Of a stretch of 64,000 bases of DNA, positions 16,434 to 25,164 are shown in pieces. Origin of the DNA: Paenibacillus woosongensis (GTDB lineage Bacteria; Bacillota; Bacilli; Paenibacillales; Paenibacillaceae); assembly GCF_009725165.1 (NCBI RefSeq), contig NZ_WNZW01000005.1, positions 1 to 64,000 on the forward strand, read 5' to 3'. The notes beneath the pieces were generated by a model. It did no database searches. It worked only from the letters and a program-made list of their open reading frames with translations, and was not told the origin of the DNA. Position 1 is the stretch's first letter; every line of letters begins with the position of its first letter. The translations under genes were made by a program, and so were the position numbers.

Positions 16434-17315
16434 ATGGGGGTGGGCAAATTGAGAAGCAGAAATATGGGCCTGGTAGTGATGTCGGTCATTTTGCTGGCGG
16501 TATCGCTGGTCATGCTGACGCCTTTCTTGATCATGGTGCTGACCTCGTTCAAAACGATGGGAGAGATCCAGTCACCGACCTTTTCTTTGTTTCCGAAGGT
16601 ATGGCATTTTGACAATTATACCGAAGCGCTGTCGCGGGGCGATTGGCTGAAGTACTTCTACAATTCCTTTGTCGTCACGATCATTACGGTTGTGGTCAGT
16701 CTAGTGCTGAATTCGATGGCGGGATACTCCTTTGCACGGCTGAGATTCCCCGGAAGAGACCTTCTGTTCTTCTCGGTGCTGATCGGAATCATGGTACCGG
16801 CCCAGACGACGATGATTCCTACCTTCCTGATGATGAAGCAGTTCCCGCTGGCTGGCGGCAATAATCTGCTGGGTCAGGACGGGATCGGATTCATTAACAG
16901 TTACACAGGCCTAATCCTGCCGTTTATCGCAGGCTCATTCGGTATTTTTCTCTGTCGGCAGTTTTTTCTCAATTTCCCTCGAGCTTTGGACGAAGCTTCG
17001 CAGATTGACGGGGCCTCCAAGTTCCGGGTGTTCTATCAAATTTATTTGCCGCTGAGCAAGCCAATTCTGGCGACGCTGGCTATTTTTAAGACGACTTCGG
17101 CCTGGAATGATTATATGTGGCCTCTGATTATGACGAATACCGAAGGAATGAGAACGGTTCAGCTCGGGTTAACGATCTTCCGCGGGGAGACGAACGTGGA
17201 ATGGAATCTGCTGATGGCGGCGACGACTCTAGTTGTCCTGCCGCTCGTAGTGCTATTTTTGGCGGCGCAGAAATATTTTGTACAAGGTATCGTGACGACA
17301 GGGTTAAAAGCTTAA
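16434..17315 (+). CDS. Sugar ABC transporter permease (MalG/UgpE type)
   Basis: This encodes 293 residues from ATG 16434. A TTG at 16449 with GGGGGTGG seven bases upstream is an equally plausible start and would shorten the protein by five residues. It has six membrane segments, with the EAA loop DEASQIDGASKFRVFYQIYLPLSKP. The C terminus YFVQGIVTTGLKA is typical of the family. It begins 3 bp after the preceding permease gene and pairs with it. Confidence 0.9.
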   Translation: MGVGKLRSRNMGLVVMSVILLAVSLVMLTPFLIMVLTSFKTMGEIQSPTFSLFPKVWHFDNYTEALSRGDWLKYFYNSFVVTIITVVVSLVLNSMAGYSFARLRFPGRDLLFFSVLIGIMVPAQTTMIPTFLMMKQFPLAGGNNLLGQDGIGFINSYTGLILPFIAGSFGIFLCRQFFLNFPRALDEASQIDGASKFRVFYQIYLPLSKPILATLAIFKTTSAWNDYMWPLIMTNTEGMRTVQLGLTIFRGETNVEWNLLMAATTLVVLPLVVLFLAAQKYFVQGIVTTGLKA

Positions 17316-17331
17316 TTTAGGAGGGGTTGGC

Positions 17332-18810
17332 ATGAAGACCATTCTGGTATTGTTGGATACGCTGAATCGGCGCAGCCTTCCAGCCTATGGCGGTGGGGCG
17401 AGTACGCCGAATATTGACCGTGCCGCAGAGAAATCCGTCGTATTCGGACAGCATTGGTCTGGATCGCTGCCTTGCATGCCGGCAAGGAGGGATCTGCTGA
17501 CGGGGCGGGCATCGTTTCTGGAGAAAGGCTGGGGCGGCATCGAACCGTTTGACCGGACTTTGCCAGAGGTGCTGCGCGAGGCCGGAATATTCAGTCATAT
17601 CATTACCGATCACTATCATTATTTCTCACGGGGCGGGGAGAATTACTGCCAGGCGTTTTCCACCTGGGACTTCCATCGTGGACAGGAGGGCGATCCTTGG
17701 CATTCCGTCATTGCCGAGCCGCCTAAGCCGGAGCAGTATTACGGCCGAATCGAGGATCAGTATGAGCATAACCGCAGCCGCTTTGAACAAGAGGAAGATT
17801 ATCCGGGACCGCGGACATTGTCCGCGGCATGCGATTGGCTGGAGCGCAACAAGGATGAGGACAACTACTTCCTGTGGGTTGAGGCCTTTGACCCCCATGA
17901 GCCGTTTGATTGCCCGCCGCATTATTTAGAGCAGTATAAGGACACGTATAACGGACCGAGGTTTGACTGGCCGATTTATGGGGATGCCGATGTCCCGGAA
18001 GATGCTCTCCGTCACTTAAATGCAAGATATGCCGCCAACCTGACGATGATCGATCATTGGTTCGGCAAGCTGCTGGACACGATGGATCGGCTCCATCTAT
18101 GGGAGGATACGTTGTTTATCTTTACGACCGATCACGGCTTTTTGCTCGGCGAGCATGAGCTGCTCGGGAAGAACCAGATGCATGTCTATAATGAATTGGC
18201 TCATATTCCGCTGATAATCCGTCCGCCAGGGGGTCAAGGAGAAGGCATGCGAATCAATGCTTTATCGCAAAATATCGATTTAATGCCGACAATTCTTGAT
18301 TATATGGGCGTCCAGGTTCCTGAAGATGTGAAGGGCTACTCCCTTCGAGGGCTGCTGGAGGGACGGGAGGATCAGGTGCGCGAAGCGGCGATCTATGGAT
18401 ATCATGGCATGGCGGTGAATGTGACAGACGGACGCCATACTTACATGCGCGCTCCTAAGTCGGCAGATAATCATCCCTGCAATATCTATACGGCGATGCC
18501 GACGACGTTCCGCTCGTTTCTTGGCGGCGGTATGGAGAAAGAGATCGAATGCGGACGTTATTTAGAGCGTACGGATTATCCGTTATTCAAAATTCCGCTG
18601 ACGGCGGAAGGCAGGCCTTATACGGGCAATCAACGGGTGCTTCAATCGCATCTGTTCAGTCTCGAAGAGGATTACGCCCAGCAGCGTCCTCTGCAGAATG
18701 AGGCGGTGGAAGAGCGTATGATCGATTTGCTCCGGGCGGAGATGGAGCGGGTCGAGGCGCCGGAAGAGCAATACCTTCGGCTAGGGCTGGAGAAGAGGGA
18801 AGACGATTAA
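17332..18810 (+). CDS. Cytosolic Cys-type sulfatase
   Basis: This encodes 492 residues with no signal peptide. The catalytic signature is CMPARRDLLTGR with Cys48, which must be oxidised to formylglycine. The metal ligands include D9 in LVLLDT and the pair in FTTDHGFLLGEH. The family removes sulfate esters (or N-sulfate) from sugars. TTAGGAGGGG precedes the ATG, 17 bp after the permease gene. The lack of a signal peptide means the sulfated sugar must be imported first, which the adjacent ABC permeases can do. The enzyme that installs formylglycine is encoded 110 bp downstream. The substrate is unknown. Confidence 0.9.
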   Translation: MKTILVLLDTLNRRSLPAYGGGASTPNIDRAAEKSVVFGQHWSGSLPCMPARRDLLTGRASFLEKGWGGIEPFDRTLPEVLREAGIFSHIITDHYHYFSRGGENYCQAFSTWDFHRGQEGDPWHSVIAEPPKPEQYYGRIEDQYEHNRSRFEQEEDYPGPRTLSAACDWLERNKDEDNYFLWVEAFDPHEPFDCPPHYLEQYKDTYNGPRFDWPIYGDADVPEDALRHLNARYAANLTMIDHWFGKLLDTMDRLHLWEDTLFIFTTDHGFLLGEHELLGKNQMHVYNELAHIPLIIRPPGGQGEGMRINALSQNIDLMPTILDYMGVQVPEDVKGYSLRGLLEGREDQVREAAIYGYHGMAVNVTDGRHTYMRAPKSADNHPCNIYTAMPTTFRSFLGGGMEKEIECGRYLERTDYPLFKIPLTAEGRPYTGNQRVLQSHLFSLEEDYAQQRPLQNEAVEERMIDLLRAEMERVEAPEEQYLRLGLEKREDD

Positions 18811-18832
18811 TATGATTTCGCTTGGAGATCGG

Positions 18833-18878
18833 CAATTCCGCCGGTTTCCAGGCCTATTTTTTATTTAATGGCCTTAGC
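18833..18878 (+). terminator. Possible terminator or attenuator between sulfatase and maturase genes
   Basis: TGGAGATCGGC and GCCGGTTTCCA pair over 11 positions, including G-U pairs, around a 6-base loop. GGCCTATTTTTTATTT follows. The T run is offset by a few bases, so termination may be partial. Confidence 0.45.
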
Positions 18879-18919
18879 ATAACTGCTACGGAAACGGGAT
18901 ACCCGAGAAGGAGGACACG

Positions 18920-20176
18920 ATGAACCAATCTTGTGCAGCGGCAGCCTATGGCGATGTCGGCGTGATGTGGAAGACGGTGTCGGAGGATTGCAATCTCGCT
19001 TGCGACTATTGCTACTATAGTACTTGTGCCGGTAAACCGGGCCCTAAAATTAATAGAATAGATTCCTCCGTTCTAGAGAAATTCATCCAGGAGTATATGA
19101 GCATTAGCAAGGGAAGGGCTTCATTTACTTGGCAGGGCGGCGAGCCATTGCTGGCAGGGCTGTCTTTTTTTGAAGAGGTGGTAGAGCTGCAGGTGAAGCA
19201 TGCGCCCCCGCGCACTTCGATTAGCAATTCTTTGCAAACGAACGGGACGATGATCAATGAGAAGTGGGCCGCCTTCTTTAAGACGTACCAGTTCCTGATC
19301 GGCGTCAGCCTGGACGGTCCGCAGTCGATTCATGACGCCAGAAGAGTAGATTCCCGGGGAGCAGGCAGCTTCGATCGCGTGATGAAGGGGATTGAAGTTC
19401 TGCGCGACCATGATGTCGATTTCAATATTCTTACGGTTGTGCATCAAGGGAATGTTGGCAAGGCGCAGGAGCTGATGCGTTTTTACGAGGAGCAGGGCTT
19501 TGCGTATATCCAGTTCATTCCCTGCATGTCTTTCCGCTCCCAGCAGATCGGTATGCCGGGTGTCTATGAAATTACGCCTGAAGAGTACGGCAGCTTTCTG
19601 TGCGAGGCATTTGACTATTGGTATAACGAAGGGAAGCCGCGCACATCGATCCGTTTCTTTGATAATATGCTGAGCTCCTATCTGTACCGGGACCCGGAGC
19701 TTTGCATTCTCAGTGCCGGATGCAGCACGATGCTTGTACTCGAGCAGAACGGGGATGCATATCCTTGCGATTTCTATATTCATGAGGATTGGAAGCTGGG
19801 GAATGCGGCGACGCACAGCATTGAAGAGCTGCTGTCCCATCCCTTGCGCGATAAGTTTCTCGATATGAAGCCTACGCTTCCCGAAATGTGCCGCACCTGC
19901 GAATATCAGCGGCTGTGTCATGGGGGCTGCCCTCGCAACCGCAAATGGACAGAGGATTTAAGTGCTTCTGAAGTCGATTATTTCTGTGCGAGCTACAAGC
20001 AGATTTACGGGTATGCGGAAGAGCGGATGAAGAAGCTTGGGGCCGAATTAAGACAGCAGCTGTTCGAACGGAATCTGAAGCTCTACTTCAAAGGAAAACT
20101 GCCGGGACGAAACGATCTCTGCGCCTGTGGCAGCGCCAGAAAATACAAGCATTGCTGTGCAGAGAACGCGATATAG
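18920..20176 (+). CDS. Anaerobic sulfatase-maturating radical-SAM enzyme with C-terminal SEC-C motif
   Basis: This encodes 418 residues. The radical-SAM cluster motif is C24-x3-C28-x2-C31 (CNLACDYCYY), followed by WQGGEPLLAG. A SPASM-type second cluster region holds CSTMLVLEQNGDAYPCDFY and CRTCEYQRLCHGGCPRNR. Family enzymes oxidise the sulfatase Cys to formylglycine. Residues about 393-418 add GRNDLCACGSARKYKHCC, a zinc-binding SEC-C motif as at the end of SecA, an extra relative to characterised members of about 370-395 residues. AAGGAGGACACG precedes the ATG. It acts on the adjacent sulfatase before or during folding. Confidence 0.9.
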   Translation: MNQSCAAAAYGDVGVMWKTVSEDCNLACDYCYYSTCAGKPGPKINRIDSSVLEKFIQEYMSISKGRASFTWQGGEPLLAGLSFFEEVVELQVKHAPPRTSISNSLQTNGTMINEKWAAFFKTYQFLIGVSLDGPQSIHDARRVDSRGAGSFDRVMKGIEVLRDHDVDFNILTVVHQGNVGKAQELMRFYEEQGFAYIQFIPCMSFRSQQIGMPGVYEITPEEYGSFLCEAFDYWYNEGKPRTSIRFFDNMLSSYLYRDPELCILSAGCSTMLVLEQNGDAYPCDFYIHEDWKLGNAATHSIEELLSHPLRDKFLDMKPTLPEMCRTCEYQRLCHGGCPRNRKWTEDLSASEVDYFCASYKQIYGYAEERMKKLGAELRQQLFERNLKLYFKGKLPGRNDLCACGSARKYKHCCAENAI

Positions 20177-20204
20177 CCGGACCTGAGACTGATCGTGCAA
20201 ATGA

Positions 20205-20741
20205 TCAAAACAACACAATGCCTGCACAGGCGGACAAGCTGATCACCATAAGCGGGTGGACTTTGTATCTTACGATCGACACGAAGGCGGCGCCGCCGAT
20301 CAGCAGAGTTGCAAGCGTCGTCCAATTGAATATGCTGCTCGTTAGGTCAGGAAAGCCGAGGTGAATCGCGGCATAGATGATGAGTCCGATAATGACCGGA
20401 CGCAAGCCGTAGAGCGAATATTGCACCCAGGGCTTGGTATGAATCTTGTAAAAAAATCTGGCCGCCAGTACGATAATGATCAGCGATGGCAAAGTAATTC
20501 CAACAATAGCGGCAATCGCTCCCGGCATTCCAGCCGTGTCCAGTCCGATCAGCATCGCGGCATTGACGGCAATGGAGCCGGGGGACATGCCGGCCAGAGC
20601 AACAATATGCTGAAAGCGTTCCGGAGTAATCCAGCCGTACTGGCTTACTTCATAATGGATCATGGAGATGACGGCATAGCCGCCTCCAAAAGACGCAAAG
20701 CCTATTTTCATGAAAATAAGAAACAATTTCCACAGCAGCAC
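20205..20741 (-). CDS. Chromate transporter, half-length subunit (second of pair)
   Basis: This encodes 178 residues from GTG at 20741, which has AGAGGTG six bases upstream; an ATG at 20777 would add 12 residues without a good site. The motif FASFGGGYAVISMI near the N terminus and AGMSPGSIAVNAAMLIG are the CHR-domain blocks. It has about five to six membrane segments. Short CHR proteins work as pairs. The upstream partner ends 26-63 bp before this gene. Substrate may be chromate or another oxyanion. Next to a sulfatase locus sulfate itself is a thought, but that is speculation. Confidence 0.85.
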   Translation of the reverse strand: MLLWKLFLIFMKIGFASFGGGYAVISMIHYEVSQYGWITPERFQHIVALAGMSPGSIAVNAAMLIGLDTAGMPGAIAAIVGITLPSLIIIVLAARFFYKIHTKPWVQYSLYGLRPVIIGLIIYAAIHLGFPDLTSSIFNWTTLATLLIGGAAFVSIVRYKVHPLMVISLSACAGIVLF

Positions 20742-20803
20742 GTTATTCACCTCTTGTAATAAGTCATCTTCAATCATCGGGTCTGTCCGAAGCGAACGAA
20801 CGT

Positions 20804-21439
20804 TTAAATATAATACTCAATGAATTCCGTCCCAGAGCTTGCGGCCTGGGATTCTTTGTTTGTATGAAGCGGCAAACCCAGCGTTTTTTTTACGCCCATA
20901 ATGACGTTGCCTGCAGCGAGACCGATCAAGATGAGGAAAATCGGGTTTAGGCCGGTAAACAACAATAGCAGAAGCGAGGCGATGGTCACTAGTTTGGTAG
21001 AAAGGTCGAACAAGGAGGTTTTGCCCATTCTGTAGGCAGCGACAGCAATCAAGCCAATGACAGCGCCGTTGATGCCTTTGAAGGCGGCAATCATTTTCGG
21101 CTCATTTTGCAGCAGGGCATATCCCGCGCTTAAACCGATCAGGATCAAAAAGGTAGGCAGCGTGATGCCCAGAACTGCCGCTACCGCTCCGGGAATTTTA
21201 CCCAGCCGGTAGCCGATAAAGGCCGAGGAATTGACGCCGACCCCACCGGGAGCCGATCCCGCAATGGAGAAAATATCGCTGATTTCCCGTCCATCCATCC
21301 ACTGCCGCTGCTCCACCACTTCATGTTCAATTGTAGAAATCATCGCATAGCCCCCGCCAAAAGTAGAAGGCCCGATTTTGAAAAATGTCCAAAACAAATC
21401 CCGCAGTATGATCAGCTTGCTTATAAATCCGGTTCGCAT
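20804..21439 (-). CDS. Chromate transporter, half-length subunit (first of pair)
   Basis: This encodes 211 residues from ATG 21439, preceded by AGGGAGAGAAGG; the ATG at 21463 lacks such a site. The motif GPSTFGGGYAMISTIEHEVV and the block AGSAPGGVGVNSSAFIGY define the CHR domain, followed by repeated hydrophobic segments. It forms a pair with the next gene on the minus strand and stands divergent to the ROK regulator at 21764. Confidence 0.85.
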   Translation of the reverse strand: MRTGFISKLIILRDLFWTFFKIGPSTFGGGYAMISTIEHEVVEQRQWMDGREISDIFSIAGSAPGGVGVNSSAFIGYRLGKIPGAVAAVLGITLPTFLILIGLSAGYALLQNEPKMIAAFKGINGAVIGLIAVAAYRMGKTSLFDLSTKLVTIASLLLLLFTGLNPIFLILIGLAAGNVIMGVKKTLGLPLHTNKESQAASSGTEFIEYYI

Positions 21440-21763
21440 GCTTCCTTCTCTCCCTAATTGCATGATGTCACAGCATACTTACGATCATTCATTAGAAACC
21501 TATTTCAATTATAACAACTTTTTATCAAAATGGAATTAAGTTTTTCAGATTATTTAGGATTTGCCCTAAAAAATATCTCTGCGGATGTAATATAATAGTA
21601 ATAAGTGAAAAATCGACATTATTCTCGTAGTAATCCTATAGGGTATAGAATGCTTTTTGTCTATTTGAATAAAAGTCTGCAACTAGAAAATTCATAGGCA
21701 AGTAGATATAATGATCTGTAGATATCCGATAAGAATAATATGAATAAAACGAGGCGAACCTTG

Positions 21764-22963
21764 ATGAATAAAGTAAGCCAAGCAGCCTTAAGCGCAAAAA
21801 AATCGGTATTTGAGCGCATCGCCGGGCAAGAGCACGTATCCAAAGCCGAGCTGTTGGACGAATTTGGTTTGACCAGCAGCAGCCTGACGAGATTGTTAGA
21901 TGAGCTAACGAGTGAGGGATGGCTGGCAGAAGCAGGCTTCGGGGAGTCCACCGGCGGTAGGAAGCCGATTCTGTATCAGGTTAATCCCAGACATAAAGTG
22001 ATTTTCGGATTGGAAATATCCCGGCTTTACTCTGCGCTGGGCCTGTTTGATTTAAATATGAAGGCTCTTTCCTATTGCCGCTGGACGATGGATGAGACGA
22101 TGACGCCGGAGAAGCTGGTGCGCCATGTCAGCGCGAAGATCGATGTTATGCTGCAGGAGAACGGCTTGGACAAAGATAAGGTGGCGGGAATTGGAGTGGG
22201 GGCTGTAGGGCCGCTGGACAGGCATCGCGGGGTTATTTTGGAGCCGCGGTACTTTGCCGCTGCGGGCTGGGCCCATGTTCCGATTTGCGAGCAGTTGGAG
22301 AAGGAGACGGGGATCCCTGCGACCTTGGAGAATGGAGCGAATACTGCGCTGATCGGCGAGCATTGGGCTTTGCGCGGCGAGAAGGTTCAGCACATGCTGT
22401 ACATCCACGCCGGATCGGGGCTGCGTTCCGCCATGATGTCAGGCGGTTCCCTCGTTCATGGAGCGATGGATATGGAGGGCTCCATTGGCCAAATGATCAT
22501 CCAGACGGATGGGCCGAGACTGCACAATGAGGGGAATTACGGAGCGCTGGAGGCTTTTGCTTCGGTGCAGGCTTTGGAGAAGCAGGTCAGAGAGCAGCGA
22601 AAAATGGGCAGGAGCCAGCTGGCCGGAGCAGAGAATTTTCAGCCGGACGGCATTCACTTCGATATGCTGGTAGAGGCGCTGAACGAGGGAGATCCTTTTA
22701 TCCGCGAGCTATTTACCCAATCCGCCGTTTACATGGGGATAGGTCTGGCTAACCTGATCAACATCCTCCATCCGGAGACGGTAATCCTGGGGGGAGCGCT
22801 CATCAACGCTCACGGGCTGTATTACGATACCGCGATCTCCGTTGCACAGAAGAATATCTATTATTATCCGGAGTATCAGCCGGTCTTCTCGAAGGGCGTC
22901 CTTCAGGAACATGCTGTATCTACGGGAGCGGCGGTCATGATGTTCAAGCAGTTGCCGTTGTGA
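21764..22963 (+). CDS. ROK-family transcriptional regulator lacking the zinc Cys motif
   Basis: This encodes 399 residues from ATG 21764 (ACGAGGC lies upstream); an ATG at 21740 is possible. A winged helix-turn-helix lies at about 15-70 (SKAELLDEFGLTSSSLTRLLDEL), then ESTGGRKPILYQV, ENGANTALIGEHWAL and HAGSGLRSAMMSGG. Where other ROK proteins have GxIGHxx...CxCGxxGCxE, this one reads IGQMIIQTDGPRLHNEGNYGALE, so all Cys ligands are gone. It is therefore a regulator, not a kinase. The target is unclear: the divergent chromate-transporter pair is the nearest candidate. Confidence 0.82.
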   Translation: MNKVSQAALSAKKSVFERIAGQEHVSKAELLDEFGLTSSSLTRLLDELTSEGWLAEAGFGESTGGRKPILYQVNPRHKVIFGLEISRLYSALGLFDLNMKALSYCRWTMDETMTPEKLVRHVSAKIDVMLQENGLDKDKVAGIGVGAVGPLDRHRGVILEPRYFAAAGWAHVPICEQLEKETGIPATLENGANTALIGEHWALRGEKVQHMLYIHAGSGLRSAMMSGGSLVHGAMDMEGSIGQMIIQTDGPRLHNEGNYGALEAFASVQALEKQVREQRKMGRSQLAGAENFQPDGIHFDMLVEALNEGDPFIRELFTQSAVYMGIGLANLINILHPETVILGGALINAHGLYYDTAISVAQKNIYYYPEYQPVFSKGVLQEHAVSTGAAVMMFKQLPL

Positions 22964-23012
22964 GCGGGATTGCCGGGTTAATAGTTCCTAGCTTGTGAGC
23001 GGCGGCCATGGA

Positions 23013-23129
23013 TTGACCGCCCGTGCGCTTGACTGCCGTCGTGTGCAGACTGCGGTCGTGCGCTTGACCGCCATCGTGTGCTAGACCACCATCGCGTGCT
23101 TGACCGCCGTCGTGTGCTTGACCGCTACC
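23013..23129 (+). repeat. Degenerate 18-bp tandem repeat, about seven units
   Basis: Units of consensus TTGACCGCCRTCGTGTGC begin at 23013, 23029, 23047, 23064, 23082, 23100 and 23118, with lengths of 16-18 bases and a partial last unit. There is no unique spacer between units, so it is a simple tandem array. Confidence 0.88.
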
Positions 23130-23468
23130 TGTAATTGGTCACCGTCATGCTACACCAAACCGGGCCGGGTACTGGGAACGCCGTTGTAAGAATGATGCAA
23201 TAGTACAGGAATTGCCATATGGTACTCTACTTTTTAGCTGGTTTAATGCAAATGTGCAGGATTTTCTCTCATATGAGGACAAAGCTAGGTTTTACATAAC
23301 TAAGTGCTGTATTTTCGCAGTAAAATCAATTTTTAGGATGCATGCTGGATTAAATGATGACCATTTGCAGCAATCTCCTAACTGAACTGGAGTGTCTATC
23401 CCGCAGTAAATTAAACTACGGTTTTATGACTATATCCAGATGGTCATAGCAGATAGTCATATTCAGGT

Positions 23469-23660
23469 AACTAGATGTAATTCATGCAGTTAGTTTATCG
23501 GTTTTGGCCGTGATAGAGGGGACTAACTGCAAAACCTACATTTAGTTTTGAGCAACTTTGACGAATGAGCTCCATTCTGGCAAACTAACTGCATGTTTTA
23601 CATTTAACGCATGTTTTTTTGATAAAAGAGCTTAACTAGATGTATAAAATACATTTAAAT
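23469..23660. repeat. Four copies of a 27-bp dispersed repeat in both orientations
   Basis: Copies are at 23469-23495, 23521-23547 (inverted), 23583-23609 (inverted) and 23634-23660. The shared pattern is AACTARATGTA, five to six variable bases, then TGCAGTTAGTT. The outer ends AACTA and TAGTT are inverted repeats of each other. Confidence 0.7.
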
Positions 23661-23904
23661 TATTGAAGAATGGTTACTTGAGCTTCTGGAAGGCGAACCC
23701 ATCAAATTGTGAGTGATTTATTCTGTAACTGTGTGAGAACTGAGACAAATTGCCCGAGAGCATCCCGACCAAAGCATAAAAATAAGAATGCATATATTGA
23801 ATCATTGAATTTATCCATATTTAAAGGGACGAGGAGCCGCTATTGCAGCAATTCCTCAGGTTTTTCGTAACTAGAGGATAAAAGAACAAAAATGTTTAAT
23901 ATTC

Positions 23905-23945
23905 AGCGCTTTTCTGCCGTACAGGTTGCGGGGAAGCGCTTTTTT
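23905..23945 (+). terminator. Terminator-like hairpin upstream of aldo/keto reductase gene
   Basis: AGCGCTTTTC pairs with GGGGAAGCGCT (with G-U pairs) and is followed by TTTTTT. It lies 45 bp before the reductase ATG and could close upstream transcripts or attenuate the reductase gene. Confidence 0.55.
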
Positions 23946-23990
23946 GACTATTCTCTTATTGAGAGTGGTATGTATTAAGGAGGATGGGAT

Positions 23991-24974
23991 ATGAACTATC
24001 GGCAATTAGGAGATACAGAATTACGCGTCAGCGAGCTGAGTTTCGGAACATGGGCGATCGGCGGCAGCTGGGGGCATTCGGATGACCAGGAGGCGCTGCG
24101 CGGTCTGGCGACGGCGATGGAGCAAGGCGTTAATTTTTTTGATACAGCGGATGTGTACGGCTCAGGGCATGCGGAAGAGCTGCTGGCCAAAGCGACCAAA
24201 GGCAAAGAGGATGAGATCCACATTGCCACCAAGTTTTGCCGGGCGGGGGATATCCACGACCTGAATACGTATTCCGAGGAATCGGTTCGCGCTTACTGCG
24301 AAGGCAGCCTGAAGCGGCTGCAGCGCGAGCGCATCGACCTGTACCAGATTCACTGTCCGCCGCTTGCGGTGCTGAAGGATGGCAAGGTGTTCGAGGTGCT
24401 GGACAAGCTGAAGGCGGAAGGAAAAATCCGCCACTACGGCGTCAGCGTAGAGACGGTGGAGGAAGGATTGTTCTGTCTGAGCGTGCCTGGCGTTAAAGCG
24501 CTGCAGGTCATCTTTAACATATTCCGCCAGAAGCCGGCGGAGGAATTATTTGTGGAGGCCAGGGCGGCGGGAGTCGGCATTCTGGCGAGATTGCCGCTGG
24601 CGAGCGGTCTCCTGACAGGTAAATTTACAAAGGATACGAAGTTTAGCGAAGACGACCATCGGAATTTCAATGCGAACGGGGAGCAATTCAACGTAGGCGA
24701 GACATTTGCGGGTCTGCCTTTCGCTAAAGGCGTGGAGCTGGCTTCCCAGCTGTCCTGGATTGCAGAAGGACGGGGGGATATGGCCCGGGCTTCCATGCGC
24801 TGGATTCTCGATCACCCGGAAGTCACCTGCGTCATTCCAGGCTTCAAGAATGTCCGCCAAGTGGAGGACAACCTGGGAACACTGCAGGTTCCGGCGTTTG
24901 GTCCCGAGGAGCTGGAGCGCCTTCAAGCGTTTTACCGCAGCGAGGTAGCGCAGCATATCCGCGGAGCGTATTAA
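23991..24974 (+). CDS. Aldo/keto reductase
   Basis: This encodes 327 residues in the TIM-barrel NADPH oxidoreductase fold. The N terminus MNYRQLGDTELRVSELSFGTWAIGG, catalytic DTADVYGSGHAEELL (Asp and Tyr), IHIATKF (Lys) and YQIHCPP (His) are all present, and the C-terminal CVIPGFKNVRQVEDNL binds the cofactor. The ribosome binding site AAGGAGG is strong. Substrate not predictable. It stands alone between terminators. Confidence 0.9.
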   Translation: MNYRQLGDTELRVSELSFGTWAIGGSWGHSDDQEALRGLATAMEQGVNFFDTADVYGSGHAEELLAKATKGKEDEIHIATKFCRAGDIHDLNTYSEESVRAYCEGSLKRLQRERIDLYQIHCPPLAVLKDGKVFEVLDKLKAEGKIRHYGVSVETVEEGLFCLSVPGVKALQVIFNIFRQKPAEELFVEARAAGVGILARLPLASGLLTGKFTKDTKFSEDDHRNFNANGEQFNVGETFAGLPFAKGVELASQLSWIAEGRGDMARASMRWILDHPEVTCVIPGFKNVRQVEDNLGTLQVPAFGPEELERLQAFYRSEVAQHIRGAY

Positions 24975-24998
24975 TCGTTTCAATAGTGAACAGCAAGA

Positions 24999-25041
24999 GC
25001 GATACTTCTGGTTCATTCCGGACCAGGGGTATCGTTTTTTT
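24999..25041 (+). terminator. Rho-independent terminator after aldo/keto reductase gene
   Basis: GCGATAC...CTGGTTC pairs with GGACCAG...GTATCGT around a short loop, followed by seven T. Confidence 0.85.
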
Positions 25042-25098
25042 GCACAAAATCAAAGCTAGTCGTTTAGACTCAATTTAACCGACCCGAAATTTTGTTCC

Positions 25099-25146
25099 TT
25101 TTCATGCTGAATTAAACATGCTATCATCCAAATGAAATCGATTTCA
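25099..25146 (+). promoter_or_regulatory. Promoter and LacI-type operator of the secreted GH30 gene
   Basis: TTTTCA (25099-25104) and TATCAT (25122-25127) are 17 bases apart. The perfect palindrome TGAAATCGATTTCA at 25133-25146 covers the expected start site. The identical palindrome lies at 39084-39097 in the promoter of a LacI-family gene. The operator also shows that the ATG at 25132 is not the start codon. Confidence 0.75.
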
Positions 25147-25164
25147 AAGGGAGGAATTGGTAAA

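Larger units (their letters stand above)
22964..23990. other. 1-kb intergenic region with two kinds of repeat, no gene
   Basis: No open frame here has a start with a ribosome binding site or a recognisable product. The region holds an 18-base tandem array (23013-23129), four dispersed 27-base units (23469-23660) and a terminator-like stem just before the aldo/keto reductase gene. Confidence 0.7.

Noticed and set aside
19121..19921. A 266-codon open frame antisense to the sulfatase maturase
   Set aside because: Shadow of a GC-rich gene; no motif and no start signal.
18920..20176. Radical-SAM enzyme as a peptide (RiPP) maturase
   Set aside because: The SPASM layout could suggest this, but no precursor peptide gene is near, and a Cys-type sulfatase lies directly upstream.
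23013..23129. CRISPR array
   Set aside because: The 18-bp units follow each other directly with no unique spacers, and no cas gene is near.
25132..25164. ATG at 25132 as start of the secreted GH30
   Set aside because: It lies inside the operator palindrome at about the transcription start. The ATG at 25165 has a strong ribosome binding site and gives a normal signal peptide.
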